The notes beneath the pieces were generated by a model. That model ran no database searches. It saw only the letters and a program-made list of their open reading frames with translations, and was not told the DNA's origin. Of a DNA stretch of 64,000 nt, positions 15,472 to 23,847 are shown piece by piece; the first letter of the stretch is position 1, and each line of letters starts with the position of its first letter. This DNA is from CAZMZW01 sp964571135 (GTDB lineage: Bacteria > Chloroflexota > Anaerolineae > Anaerolineales > Anaerolineaceae). The DNA lies in contig CAZMZW010000010.1 of assembly GCA_964571135.1 (NCBI GenBank), positions 16,486-80,485 of the forward strand. Direction: 5' to 3'. A program made the translations under genes and the position numbers.

Positions 15472-16443
15472 TTATGGCGCAAGAATCTCCTGTGGTTTCA
15501 ACCAGGACAGGCCCGTATAATCATAAAACCCGCTGGTGATCTTGTAGATCTGCCGGGTGGCAAGATCCAACCCCAAGATCTGACTTCCCTGGCTGGATTC
15601 GCTCACAAATGCCAGGGTTTTACCATCCGGAGACCAAACCGGGGAACTTACTGTAAAATCACTTTTCGTCACCTGAGTTTCCTGGCTGCCATCGGCGTTC
15701 ATCACGTACAATTGGAAATGCTGGTCCGGGCTTCGCTTTGAAATGAAAGCGATTTGTTTTCCATCCGGCGACCAGGCAGGCGAGGAATCATAATCATTAT
15801 TTTTGGTCAGCTGCCGGGGATTGCTCCCGCTGGCACCCATGACATTAATTTCAAAATCCCCGTCTAAATTGGACACAAAAGCGATCTCTTGACCATTTGC
15901 GGACCAGGCTGCTTGAGTCTCCTGCGATTTTGCACTGGTAATGGCTCTACTCGTTTTATTGATCATGTCGTAAATGGTTATATCAAAATTCCCATTGCCG
16001 TTGGACTGGTAAGCAATGGTATTGCCGATTGTTGTTCCTGGCTGCCAGGCTGGTTGAGTGTCATCCACATGGGAAACGACCAGCTGGGTTTGCGCGCTCC
16101 CATCGAAGTTCATCGTGAACAGTTGATAAATCCCATTCACATTCGAGGAATAGGCGATCATTTGCCCATCGGGTGACCAACTGGGAGAAGTATCGGCAAA
16201 GCCATTGGTGGTCAATTGAGAGTTATTCCTGGTTGCAAAATCAAGGGCGAATATCTCATATTGATCCTTGGAGGTTTTCTGTGCGGCAAAAGCTAATTTA
16301 CTCGTCTTGCCTTCAAAAACAGGGTACTCACTTTTACCGGAAGTAATTCGTGCCTGAGGCGCAGAACAACCAGTGATCAGGAACAATAGCAGTGAAAGTA
16401 GTATCGTATTCAGAAGAAGTGAGAATTTTTTTCGAAAAAGCAT
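15472..16443 (-). CDS. TolB-like beta-propeller lipoprotein
   Basis: 323 residues from ATG 16443, chosen because AGGAG lies about ten bases upstream and the signal peptide then begins with MLFRKKF; an in-frame ATG seven codons earlier is also possible. Lipobox LITGC. The body has about six WD40-like/PD40 repeats, each with SPxWSPDGxxIAFxS (for example TSPSWSPDGQMIAYSSN and SSPAWSPDGKQIAFISK). These form a propeller that binds peptides or sugars outside the cell. Unlike Tol-Pal TolB there is no N-terminal alpha/beta domain, and no tol genes are nearby. Role unknown. Confidence 0.85.
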   Translation of the reverse strand: MLFRKKFSLLLNTILLSLLLFLITGCSAPQARITSGKSEYPVFEGKTSKLAFAAQKTSKDQYEIFALDFATRNNSQLTTNGFADTSPSWSPDGQMIAYSSNVNGIYQLFTMNFDGSAQTQLVVSHVDDTQPAWQPGTTIGNTIAYQSNGNGNFDITIYDMINKTSRAITSAKSQETQAAWSANGQEIAFVSNLDGDFEINVMGASGSNPRQLTKNNDYDSSPAWSPDGKQIAFISKRSPDQHFQLYVMNADGSQETQVTKSDFTVSSPVWSPDGKTLAFVSESSQGSQILGLDLATRQIYKITSGFYDYTGLSWLKPQEILAP

Positions 16444-16582
16444 TTCTATTTCTCCTCTTTCCATCAGCTTTGCATTATATCGGTATTTCGCACCAATTCG
16501 ATATGAATAAATGAAGATGTTACTTCCTGATGATAATGAGTTATTATAATGATAATAAGTTCAAATTCTTGTGAGGTGCGCC

Positions 16583-16810
16583 ATGACCGTCACTCTCTTG
16601 GATGGAAGTCTGAAACTGGATGTTTTTTACGACTGCAAGGACAGCCAGTTTGATGACCATATCTGCCTGAAGATCATTGAAGACTGCCCGGAAGAAGAAA
16701 AAGTATTCTATGCCGGTGAGACCAATATTTACCTGACTGCCGAACAGGCCCAGCAAATATCCGATGCGCTGCTAAAAGCGGTTCTCCAAAGCGATAAAAA
16801 AGCCAAATGA
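16583..16810 (+). CDS. Conserved-looking hypothetical protein, 75 aa
   Basis: GTGAGGTG precedes ATG 16583. The product is acidic: an N-terminal half with Asp/Cys (DVFYDCKDSQFDDHICLKIIEDC) and a helical end with TAEQAQQISDALLKAV. Four bases of overlap (ATGA) couple it to the UPF0260 gene. Two Cys residues sit in acidic surroundings; no fold is recognised. Context suggests it works with, or is co-made with, the Cys-rich downstream protein. Confidence 0.65.
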   Translation: MTVTLLDGSLKLDVFYDCKDSQFDDHICLKIIEDCPEEEKVFYAGETNIYLTAEQAQQISDALLKAVLQSDKKAK

Positions 16811-17244
16811 CCTTTCTGCCCAATTTCTGGAAGGGGAAAACCCTTGAACAGCTTTCCCCTGAAGAATGGGAAGCATTGTGTGATGGCTGCGGGCAGTGCT
16901 GCCTGTATAAATTGGAAGATGAAGATAGCGGCGATCTTTACCTGACCAACGTGGTCTGCCGTTTTTTGGATCACAAAACCTGCCAGTGCCAGGTTTATCC
17001 AGAGCGGCATCAGGCAGTACCTACCTGCGTCCAATTGACTCCCCAAAATGTGCTCGAATTAAAATGGATCCCCCCCACCTGTACCTATAAATTGATCGCG
17101 GAAGGCAGGCAGCTACCAGAGTGGCATCCCCTGATTTGCGGTGAAAGACAAAGCCTCCAGAAAACCGAGTTCTTTGTTGGAGGTCGGGTGGTTTCTGAAA
17201 GCGAAGTGGATATGGATGACCTGGAGAACTACGTTATTTCCTAA
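16807..17244 (+). CDS. ycgN: YcgN/YkgJ-type cysteine-cluster protein (UPF0260)
   Basis: 145 residues. Cys clusters CDGCGQCCLYKLEDE, VVCRFLDHKTCQCQVYPERH and PTCVQLTP...PPTCTYKL are the UPF0260 pattern, thought to bind zinc or an Fe-S cluster. The length matches the family (about 145-150). Function not established. It overlaps the preceding small gene by four bases, so the two form an operon. Cytoplasmic, no signal peptide. Confidence 0.85.
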   Translation: MTFLPNFWKGKTLEQLSPEEWEALCDGCGQCCLYKLEDEDSGDLYLTNVVCRFLDHKTCQCQVYPERHQAVPTCVQLTPQNVLELKWIPPTCTYKLIAEGRQLPEWHPLICGERQSLQKTEFFVGGRVVSESEVDMDDLENYVIS

Positions 17245-17303
17245 ATCCAAATGGCACTTCTGGTTGGGTGGGAGACTCACAAAAAATCACATCAATTAAT
17301 TTT

Positions 17304-18200
17304 TTATTGGATGTTGAGCATTTGTAAAACAGGCGGGAGCAGAAAATACAGCCCAAGGGCAAGTGTGGCGGCATGCTCAATGGGTTCCTGGAAGGCATGC
17401 TGCAATTCCAATTGGGTTTTTGTTTCCTTAAGCTTCAGCAAAGGCGGAATGAAAAAGACCACCACCAAAACAGCCATTACAATCAACAGCCAACCCGGTA
17501 AAAGGTCCACAAAGAATAAGGAGATCACCCCAGCTACAATGCCGATCATTGCGATGCCGACCATCAGCCGAAAGGTGGCTTTATGACCCAGAATGGCAGC
17601 TGTGTGGCGCAGCCCAGCTTTGAGGTCATGCTCCAGGTCGCGCAGTTCATTGAACAGTTCACCATACAGGCTGAAAAGAATTAGAAATAATAGCGGAAAA
17701 AGACCTTTTGTGGTCATTTGGGTCTGGAAGGAATAAAAGGCGGGCAGGTACTGCAGCCCGGCCAGCATGAAGCAGTGCGTAAACATATCGATCAGAAAAA
17801 TATTTTTAAAGCGCACGGGTTTCCAGGAATAGAAAAAGCCGATCAGCAGGGAAATGATCCCAAAAATAAAAGGTACCCAGCCAAGGAAGGCGTATGCAAT
17901 CGCGGATAATCCGGCGATAATGAAAGAGTAAATATAACCTTCCTTCGGGCTGACAGCCGCGCAGGAGACCGGGTTGCGGTTCAATTTGGCAGGATTGATG
18001 GCGTCGTCCTCGGCATCCTCTACATCGTTGATCATGAAGGCAAAACCGACTGCCAACTGGTTGGCGGCCAGAACCAGGATCAGCTTCCAGCTCAGAGTGG
18101 TTTCTGCCGCTATGGCTCCCATCAGGGTGTTGATGGTGACAAATGCCAGGTAATCCCGGTAACGGGTCAGGCGGATCAGTCCGCGTATTTTATTTAACAA
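17304..18200 (-). CDS. UbiA-family prenyltransferase
   Basis: Integral membrane enzyme that transfers a prenyl chain to an aromatic or similar acceptor. 298 residues with about eight to nine membrane helices. The first Asp-rich motif is NDVEDAEDDAINPAKLNRNP (NxxDxxxD), where Mg-prenyl diphosphate binds; a second, weaker acidic site is in NELRDLEHDLKAGLRHT. The sequence resembles the digeranylgeranylglyceryl phosphate synthase/chlorophyll synthase side of the family more than UbiA itself, but the substrate cannot be told. Start TTG 18200, supported by AGGAG upstream. Stand-alone. Confidence 0.82.
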   Translation of the reverse strand: MLNKIRGLIRLTRYRDYLAFVTINTLMGAIAAETTLSWKLILVLAANQLAVGFAFMINDVEDAEDDAINPAKLNRNPVSCAAVSPKEGYIYSFIIAGLSAIAYAFLGWVPFIFGIISLLIGFFYSWKPVRFKNIFLIDMFTHCFMLAGLQYLPAFYSFQTQMTTKGLFPLLFLILFSLYGELFNELRDLEHDLKAGLRHTAAILGHKATFRLMVGIAMIGIVAGVISLFFVDLLPGWLLIVMAVLVVVFFIPPLLKLKETKTQLELQHAFQEPIEHAATLALGLYFLLPPVLQMLNIQ

Positions 18201-18310
18201 AAGAAAACTCCTAAAGCATAAGTATTATTTAAATATAATAACTGAACATTTTTCCCAATGATGATAACACGCAATATCGCCAACCGTATCGCGATAAAAA
18301 ATAGGCATTA

Positions 18311-19084
18311 TTACTCTGATTTCAGGTAAATACCTTGCGGGTCAAGTTCCTGATGCAGGATGCGCAACTCTTCGCTGGTGAGCGGCTGGGTGATCTCCAG
18401 GTTTTTTGCAATTTTTAGATTCCAGCCGGTATTCTGGCGGGCTTGTTCGGCGTCAATTCCCGGGTGCAGGGCGGTCAATACCAGTTCGCCATTGGCATCC
18501 GGCTGCAAAATTCCCAGGTCAGTGACCACTGCCTGCGGACCCGAGCCGCAGACTCCCGAAGCCGTTCTTTCTGCCTTGCTGGAGAGGAAACCGGCGGAAG
18601 TCCGGAAATCCACCTTTTCGGGAAAGCGCCTCTTTTGGTGGGGCGCCATGATGTAGATCCGTTTGGCCCACGCGGCTATTTCCATTGAACCTCCCGAACC
18701 AGGCAGGCGCACCTTGGGATGGAGGTAGTCGCCGATCACGGTGGCGTTGATGTTGCCAAAACGGTCAATTTGCGCGCCGGAAAGAAAGCCAACGTCCACG
18801 TTCCCGCGCTGAAGGTACAGCGAAAAGATCTCGAACATGCTGCAAACGGAGGTGGCGCCGGTCACCAGGGTGGGGTCACCGATGGAAAGGGGAAGGCGTT
18901 TAGGCCTCGCTTCGACCACGCCGGCTTCGTAGATCATCACCAGGTTGGGGGCGTGCGTGCGGCGCGCCAGGTTGCAGGCAAGATTGGGCTGGCCGACGCC
19001 CACCAGGACGCGATCGCCATCGCGCAGCAACCGGGCGGAGTTGACGATCATCAATTCAGCGGGGGTGAATTTCTGAGCTTCCAT
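18311..19084 (-). CDS. CoA-transferase beta subunit (glutaconate CoA-transferase/IpdB type)
   Basis: 257 residues. Family I CoA-transferases move CoA between acyl-CoA and a free acid by way of a glutamyl-CoA thioester. The candidate catalytic Glu is Glu53 in LVMIYEAGVVEARP, at the position of Glu54 in the glutaconate enzyme. RFGNINATVIG and LPGSGGSMEIA are typical of the beta subunit. It lies four bases after the alpha subunit gene in one operon. The natural acid is not evident; a role in dicarboxylate, ring or sterol side-chain breakdown is possible. Confidence 0.83.
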   Translation of the reverse strand: MEAQKFTPAELMIVNSARLLRDGDRVLVGVGQPNLACNLARRTHAPNLVMIYEAGVVEARPKRLPLSIGDPTLVTGATSVCSMFEIFSLYLQRGNVDVGFLSGAQIDRFGNINATVIGDYLHPKVRLPGSGGSMEIAAWAKRIYIMAPHQKRRFPEKVDFRTSAGFLSSKAERTASGVCGSGPQAVVTDLGILQPDANGELVLTALHPGIDAEQARQNTGWNLKIAKNLEITQPLTSEELRILHQELDPQGIYLKSE

Positions 19085-19088
19085 TTAA

Positions 19089-19991
19089 TTAATACTCCCC
19101 ATAATTCACCGGAATGCTCATCCGGGCTTTGACCGACAGGCGCTGGTGGGTTTGTTTTCCTAATTTTTGCCAGTAGGCAGCGTGATCTTTCAAACCAAAC
19201 ACCCATTCCTTCAGCCATTTTTGAGTTTCTTCAGGTGAGGCGCTGAGCTTATCCCATTCCAGGTAAAAAGCGTTGTCCCGGTCGTAATAGCCCTGGGTAT
19301 AGGAAGGGTGTGCGCAGAACGGTACATGGCAGACGGCATCCACGATCAAACCGGGGATGACCGTACGGTTGGGGTCGGAGCTGATCACCGAGTTGTCCAC
19401 GATCTCCTCTGTTGTGAGAATGACATGCCGCGCAGCAAATGCGGCTTCTTTTTGCTCACCGATGATGCCCCAGATATGGGCATTGCCCTCTGCATCGGCG
19501 CGCTGGACATGGATGATGGCCACGTCCGGGTTCAATGCCGGAACCACCACCACCTCCTGGTCTGAGTAGGGGTCCTTGACCCGCCGGTAATTGGGGTTGG
19601 CTTTTTCCAGGTCACCGGCTGCGGTGGGATTCATGGGCATAAAGGGCAGGCCGGATGCGCCTGCCTGCAGGCGCGAGATCATGCTGAAATGCGAATATTC
19701 TTCCAGTTCAAGGCGCCCGCTTTCGATCTCCTTGCGGATCACGCGCAGCGATCCCACCCCGGGGTTGCCGAGATAAGAAAAAATGAGTTTCCTGGCGCAG
19801 CCCGCGGCGGTCATCTGGTCGTAGATCAGGTCAGGCGTGGCGCGCGCGAGCACCAGGTTCTTGCGCTCCTGGCGGATGATCTCATGCCCTGCAGCGAAAG
19901 GGATCAGGTGGGTAAAGCCGGCCGCATACACGCTATCCCCATCGTGCACAAATTGCTGGACGGCTTCAGTCAGTGAACAGAGTTTGGTCAT
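19089..19991 (-). CDS. CoA-transferase alpha subunit (glutaconate CoA-transferase/IpdA type)
   Basis: 300 residues. GDSVYAAGFTHLIPFAAGHEIIRQ, the central SGLPFMPMN and PDVAIIHVQRADAEGNAHIWG are standard family I alpha-subunit signatures. The C-terminal 70 residues with CHVPFCAHPSYTQGYYDRD are as in the glutaconate/IpdA type rather than the shorter acetate/oxoacid type. Partner of the downstream beta subunit. The gene is preceded (to its right) by no promoter that I can recognise within the short gap. Confidence 0.83.
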   Translation of the reverse strand: MTKLCSLTEAVQQFVHDGDSVYAAGFTHLIPFAAGHEIIRQERKNLVLARATPDLIYDQMTAAGCARKLIFSYLGNPGVGSLRVIRKEIESGRLELEEYSHFSMISRLQAGASGLPFMPMNPTAAGDLEKANPNYRRVKDPYSDQEVVVVPALNPDVAIIHVQRADAEGNAHIWGIIGEQKEAAFAARHVILTTEEIVDNSVISSDPNRTVIPGLIVDAVCHVPFCAHPSYTQGYYDRDNAFYLEWDKLSASPEETQKWLKEWVFGLKDHAAYWQKLGKQTHQRLSVKARMSIPVNYGEY

Positions 19992-20006
19992 AAATTATTT
20001 CTCGAA

Positions 20007-20074
20007 GCCCTTTGCAAGGGCAAAGGGCGTAGATCCCCGTAACACCGCGGGGTCGTCCCGCGGAGTGGAGGGGA
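20007..20074 (+). repeat. Two-hairpin element, copy G (host region)
   Basis: CTCGAA then hairpin 1 GCCCTTTGC-AAGG-GCAAAGGGC; GTAGATCCCC; GTAA; CAC/GTG (20043-20045 with 20065-20067); apical CGCGGG/CCCGCG with loop GTCGT; closing GAGGGGA. The middle stem has changed on both sides relative to GTGG/CCAC. Confidence 0.78.
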
Positions 20075-20099
20075 CACCCGTCATTGCGAGGAGTAAATA

Positions 20100-20124
20100 T
20101 GTCACCCAAGAATGGGTGACCTAC
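20100..20124 (-). repeat. REP-type palindrome, copy 4 (CACCCA arm variant)
   Basis: On the minus strand GTAGG then TCACCCATTCTTGGGTGA. It has the same GTAGGT head and ATTC loop as the CAGGC form but different arms on both sides. A near-identical copy lies at 55965. Confidence 0.75.
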
Positions 20125-20147
20125 GCGATCGCAAAGAAAGAAATCCA

Positions 20148-21734
20148 TCATCCCTTCTCAAACAACGTATGGATCTGTTCATGCATGTACAAAGGCAGGT
20201 AATAATACCCGCCGGCATTCTTACCGCTGGAACCCGACCCCTTCCAGCCGCCAAATGGCTGGAATCCGGGCCAGGCACCCGTGGTTGCGCCGGACTTGCG
20301 GTTGGCATAGGTGACGCCTGCCTGGATCTGGTCAAAGAACCAGTCGGCTTCCTCGCGGGAGCCGTAGAAACCAGCTGTCAGCCCATAGTTAACCTCGTTG
20401 GCAAGGGTCATCGCTTCATCCAGGGAATCCACGGCTGCCACGGTGGTGATGGGCACGAACATCTCATCCTTCCATAAGTGATGTTCCAGGGGCAGATCCA
20501 CCACAATGGTCGGCTCGCAGAAGTAGCCGCGGGCAAATTCGCCTTCCTTGCGCACCTTGCCGCCGGTCAGGAAACGGCATTCTCCGTCAACCATTTCCTT
20601 GATGAAGATTTGGTAATCATCGTAGGATTTCTTGTTCACCACCGGACCCAGAAAGGTATCCTTTTGGGTCGGGTCGCCGATGGTGAGCTTGTTGGTCAGT
20701 TCCACCATGCGGATCATCAGTTTTTGATAAACCGGTTTTTCCACAAAAACGCGCGAGCAGGCGGAACACTTTTGCCCCTGCAAGCCAAAGGCCGACCGGA
20801 CGATCCCCGTCGCGGCTTCTTCAATATCCGCATTGCGCGAAACAATGGCCGGGTTTTTCCCGCCCAATTCCAGGATGGTGGGTTTGATGTACCCGCGCTG
20901 GTTAAAATCGCGGAAGATCTTCATGCCTACGTCGAAGGAACCGGTGAAGGTGATGCCGTCCACCTCCGGGCTGTCCACCAGCGCCTGGCCCAGGGTGCGG
21001 CCTGGACCGGTGACATAGTTGAATACCCCTGCAGGCAGGCCGGCATCCCGCAGGCATTCCGCAATTTTTCGGGAGGTCCAGGGGGTATCTGTCGCGGGTT
21101 TGAAGACCACCGTGTTGCCCGCCGCCAGGGCGGATCCCAGCGGACCGCCAGTAAGGGCGGCGGGGAAGTTAAAGGGGCTGATCACCAGCCAGACTCCGTA
21201 AGGGCGCAAGACCGAAGTGTTGGTGATCTTGAAATCCGGAATGGGATCGCGGCCCATTAATTTAACATATCCCTGGTTGGCTTCCATCTGTTCGCAGGCA
21301 TAGCGGATCAGGTCAGCGGTTTCAGCCACATCACCCAGCGCCTCCATGCGGTTCTTGCCGACTTCCATGGCAACCACTGCGCCAATTTCAAACAGGCGCT
21401 CATCCATCAGGTCAGCCGCCTTGCGCAGCAGGCGGACGCGTTCCTGCCACGGAGTATGGCTCCAGCCCGGGAAGGCTTTCCGTGCGGCTGCCAACGCCGC
21501 CTTAGCGTCCTTCTCACTGCCGGATTGAAAAACTCCCAGGACTAGGGCTGTATCAGCCGGGCAGCGGTCCTCAAATTTTTCTTTGGCAAGCACGTCCCGG
21601 CCATCAATGAACATGGCATGTTCCTTGCCCAAATTGGCTTTGAGCTGAGCCAGCGCTTCTTCAAAACGGGTGTGCAGTTCAGGCGGGGGGGCGAACATGG
21701 TGGCATAAGTGAGTTTGAAACTGGCAGAGGTCAT
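20148..21734 (-). CDS. pruA: L-glutamate gamma-semialdehyde (P5C) dehydrogenase
   Basis: Oxidises glutamate semialdehyde to glutamate with NAD+, the second step of proline (and arginine/ornithine) breakdown. 528 residues, right for the stand-alone enzyme. Motifs: FNF near Asn189, ITFTGS nucleotide-binding turn, ELGGKNP with Glu289, and GQKCSACSR with nucleophile Cys323. GGAGGAATTCCC precedes ATG 21734. No proline dehydrogenase is in the window. The region just downstream contains a two-hairpin repeat and a REP. Confidence 0.92.
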   Translation of the reverse strand: MTSASFKLTYATMFAPPPELHTRFEEALAQLKANLGKEHAMFIDGRDVLAKEKFEDRCPADTALVLGVFQSGSEKDAKAALAAARKAFPGWSHTPWQERVRLLRKAADLMDERLFEIGAVVAMEVGKNRMEALGDVAETADLIRYACEQMEANQGYVKLMGRDPIPDFKITNTSVLRPYGVWLVISPFNFPAALTGGPLGSALAAGNTVVFKPATDTPWTSRKIAECLRDAGLPAGVFNYVTGPGRTLGQALVDSPEVDGITFTGSFDVGMKIFRDFNQRGYIKPTILELGGKNPAIVSRNADIEEAATGIVRSAFGLQGQKCSACSRVFVEKPVYQKLMIRMVELTNKLTIGDPTQKDTFLGPVVNKKSYDDYQIFIKEMVDGECRFLTGGKVRKEGEFARGYFCEPTIVVDLPLEHHLWKDEMFVPITTVAAVDSLDEAMTLANEVNYGLTAGFYGSREEADWFFDQIQAGVTYANRKSGATTGAWPGFQPFGGWKGSGSSGKNAGGYYYLPLYMHEQIHTLFEKG

Positions 21735-21912
21735 GGGAATTCCTCCAAAAAAAGTTAAATTGTTTGAACGCTATTTAGTATAGCCGAGAGGCAGGCCTTC
21801 GTCAAAAGATCAACTTCCATCAGCCGGGAAACATTCCTCCTGACTATTTTGAGCTTTTTTAAAATCTCAAAGGTATAATGACAGCCAATTAAAAAATATT
21901 CTTGCGTTAATT

Positions 21913-22545
21913 ATGTCAATCATTACCATCATCCGCCACGGCACCACCGAAGGAATTGAGCAGGGCTTGCTGCAAGGTTCCACCAACAGCCCGCTCAGCC
22001 CGCGCGGCCGCCTCGAAGCGCATCTCACTGCCGAAGCCTTAAAAACCCACCCCATTAAAGCTTGTTATTGCAGCCCGCTGGGACGCGCCCGCGAAACAGC
22101 CGCGATCATCTGCAAACCATTGGGCATTGAACCCATCATTCTCAAGGACCTGCGGGAATATGATTTTGGCTGGCTGGAGGGGCATGGCTATTTCAAGCCG
22201 CCGGCTCCGGACGCAAGCCTCTTAGTCAAAATTAAATCCCTGGCAAATTTATTTTTAGTCGATCGGAGCGGCGAATCCATTTCCCGGATTCGCCGGAGAG
22301 CCAGGGACGTTTGGCAATTTCTGGTGGAGCAAAACCTGGAAGGCGAGAACCTGGTCATCACGCATGGGCTGTTCATTAATATACTGTTGCAGGAAGTCCT
22401 TGGAAAAAAGCCCGGGAAGCAAAGAAGAATGTATGATATGAATGCCTGTGGTATTACGGAGATCAAGCTGGTTGGCGATCACCCAAAACTTCTTTGTTTT
22501 AATGATATTTCCCATTTGAAAGAACTGAAGACCAATGACCATTAA
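21913..22545 (+). CDS. Phosphoglycerate-mutase-family phosphatase
   Basis: 210 residues. Histidine phosphatase superfamily: IRHGTT with the phospho-accepting His, CYCSPLGRARETA, and VITHGLF for the second catalytic His. The residue set is that of small-molecule phosphatases (CobC or GpmB-like) rather than true cofactor-dependent mutase. The substrate is unknown. A TATAAT box lies at 21874-21879, giving a short leader. It overlaps the HAD gene by 11 bases; the two make an operon. Confidence 0.85.
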   Translation: MSIITIIRHGTTEGIEQGLLQGSTNSPLSPRGRLEAHLTAEALKTHPIKACYCSPLGRARETAAIICKPLGIEPIILKDLREYDFGWLEGHGYFKPPAPDASLLVKIKSLANLFLVDRSGESISRIRRRARDVWQFLVEQNLEGENLVITHGLFINILLQEVLGKKPGKQRRMYDMNACGITEIKLVGDHPKLLCFNDISHLKELKTNDH

Positions 22546-23137
22546 AGCCACCATCTGGGATTTCAGCCGCGTGCTGCTTAAGCCGCGGGTGGCTGACCCG
22601 CACGCCTTCATTGCCGCCGAACTGGGCATTGACCCGCTGAAGTTTGCCAATTATTTCAACGGTGAAAAAAATGCGCGCATGGATCTGGGGGATGAGAGCG
22701 AAACCGAATTCTACCGGCGCATCATCCGAGAACAGGGGCTGGCAATGGATGCCCTCCATATCTTTGAACGCTACTTTTTTGACCTTTTCTCGCTGGATGA
22801 AGCAATCATTGATTACATCCGAAGTTCCCGGCCGCAGTTCAAGACGGCCATCTGCAGCAATTTTTCAACGCTGCTGCGTCCCTTGCTGGAAAAGAAATGG
22901 AAAATTGCGGATGCCTTTGACGCGGTGGTCATCTCCAGCGAAGTGAAACTGCTCAAGCCTGACCCCCGCATTTACCAATTGACCTTAAAGCGCCTGCATG
23001 TAAAACCGGAGGAAGCTATCTTTATTGATGATACGGAAAAGAATGTGCTTGGGGCTCAGGCGCTCGGCATCCATGGGATCCTGTTCAAGGATTCCCGGGA
23101 AACCATCCGGCAAATTGAAAAGATCAAACAAATGTAA
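22535..23137 (+). CDS. HAD-superfamily hydrolase
   Basis: 200 residues. Motif I is IWDFSRVL: the nucleophile Asp9 is kept but the usual second Asp is Ser, as in the HAD group that reads DFGGVL or DLGNV. Motif II is ICSNFS, motif III LLKPDPRIY and motif IV FIDDTEKNV. The helical cap sits between I and II. Dephosphorylation of a small metabolite is likely. Translated with the preceding phosphatase (11-base overlap). A two-hairpin repeat starts 13 bases after the stop. Confidence 0.82.
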   Translation: MTIKATIWDFSRVLLKPRVADPHAFIAAELGIDPLKFANYFNGEKNARMDLGDESETEFYRRIIREQGLAMDALHIFERYFFDLFSLDEAIIDYIRSSRPQFKTAICSNFSTLLRPLLEKKWKIADAFDAVVISSEVKLLKPDPRIYQLTLKRLHVKPEEAIFIDDTEKNVLGAQALGIHGILFKDSRETIRQIEKIKQM

Positions 23138-23149
23138 ATTGCCCTCGAA

Positions 23150-23218
23150 GCTTTCTGCATGAGCAGAAAGCGGAGATACCCGTAACAGAGCGCCTTCTAG
23201 GCGCAACTGTGGAGGGTA
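23150..23218 (+). repeat. Two-hairpin element, copy H (left edge of the defence island)
   Basis: CTCGAA then GCTTTCTGC-ATGA-GCAGAAAGC; GGAGATACCC; GTAA; CAG/CTG; apical GCGCC/GGCGC with loop TTCTA; closing GGAGGGTA. Both the closing stem (TACCC/GGGTA) and the middle stem (CAG/CTG) differ from other copies by paired changes. Confidence 0.8.
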
Positions 23219-23847
23219 GAAGCACGCCCGCCTTTGCACGTTTCTTTTCCTCCCCTTTCGAAGGGGAGGTAAGGTGGGGATGGTGGGGATTCTTCTTTTA
23301 TCCTTCCCGCCTTTGCGATCGCGGAGCATCCCCGCAAGGGGAGCCCCGTGGTTTTTACGAGGCGCGGCAATCTCTCGAAGTTCTCCGTTAGGGCGTCACC
23401 CCACCATGTGGCGAATTTGCTAAACCCCAATCCCTTGCGCTCAACGATACGAAGCCATTGGCTTCAGGTATCTCCGCCCAGCGCCCATGCGCTGAGCTGC
23501 GAAAAACCCGACAGATAAATGAAACTAGGACCAGAACCCCCACCTTTCCTCCCCCTGAATAGAACCATGGGGAGGAAAAGAACACCTCCTCACACTCTCT
23601 GAAAATGCTAAGCATACCCATTCATATTGCTACTTCATAACTCGATACTATGGAATAATTTTCGTTTCTTGAAACGAATCAAGTAAAAAACAAAATTACC
23701 ATGCCCGCGTGCATGATAATAAATAAGTTGAAAGGCGTAATTATCGTGCTGTCTTTTACAATTAATTCTTTTCTCAATTAGTCATGATCTTGTCTTCAAT
23801 TTTAGCTTTTATTTAATTTTTTTTAGTGCTCAGATATACGCGATTAA
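23219..23847. other. Gene-free, repeat-bearing gap before the defence island
   Basis: No credible gene. Seen: CCTCCCCTTTCGAAGGGGAGG palindrome near 23248, two CCCGCCTTTGC words about 80 bases apart, a GGAGCATCCCCGCAAGGGGA hairpin near 23321 (a relative lies at about 55906 on the other strand), the partial two-hairpin copy J, then from about 23600 a change to AT-rich sequence that continues through the island. Confidence 0.6.
23446..23497 (-). repeat. Two-hairpin element, partial or variant copy J
   Basis: On the minus strand GCTCAGCGC-ATGG-GCGCTGGGC, then GGAGATACC as in the others, but the 3' part is GAAGCC-AAT-GGCTTC closed by GATAC/GTATC and lacks the GGAGGG end. The 5' half identifies it as a relative. 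Confidence 0.55.

Noticed and set aside
20478..21260. 260-codon plus-strand frame opposite the P5C dehydrogenase
   Set aside because: It is an antisense shadow; the minus strand encodes an intact enzyme with all catalytic motifs.
23176..23218. Twister-ribozyme resemblance (UAAC...GUGGAGGG) in copy H
   Set aside because: The end motifs look alike, but the conserved internal loops and pseudoknot strands of twister are missing and other copies read AGAA instead of UAA. Kept only as a structure to test.
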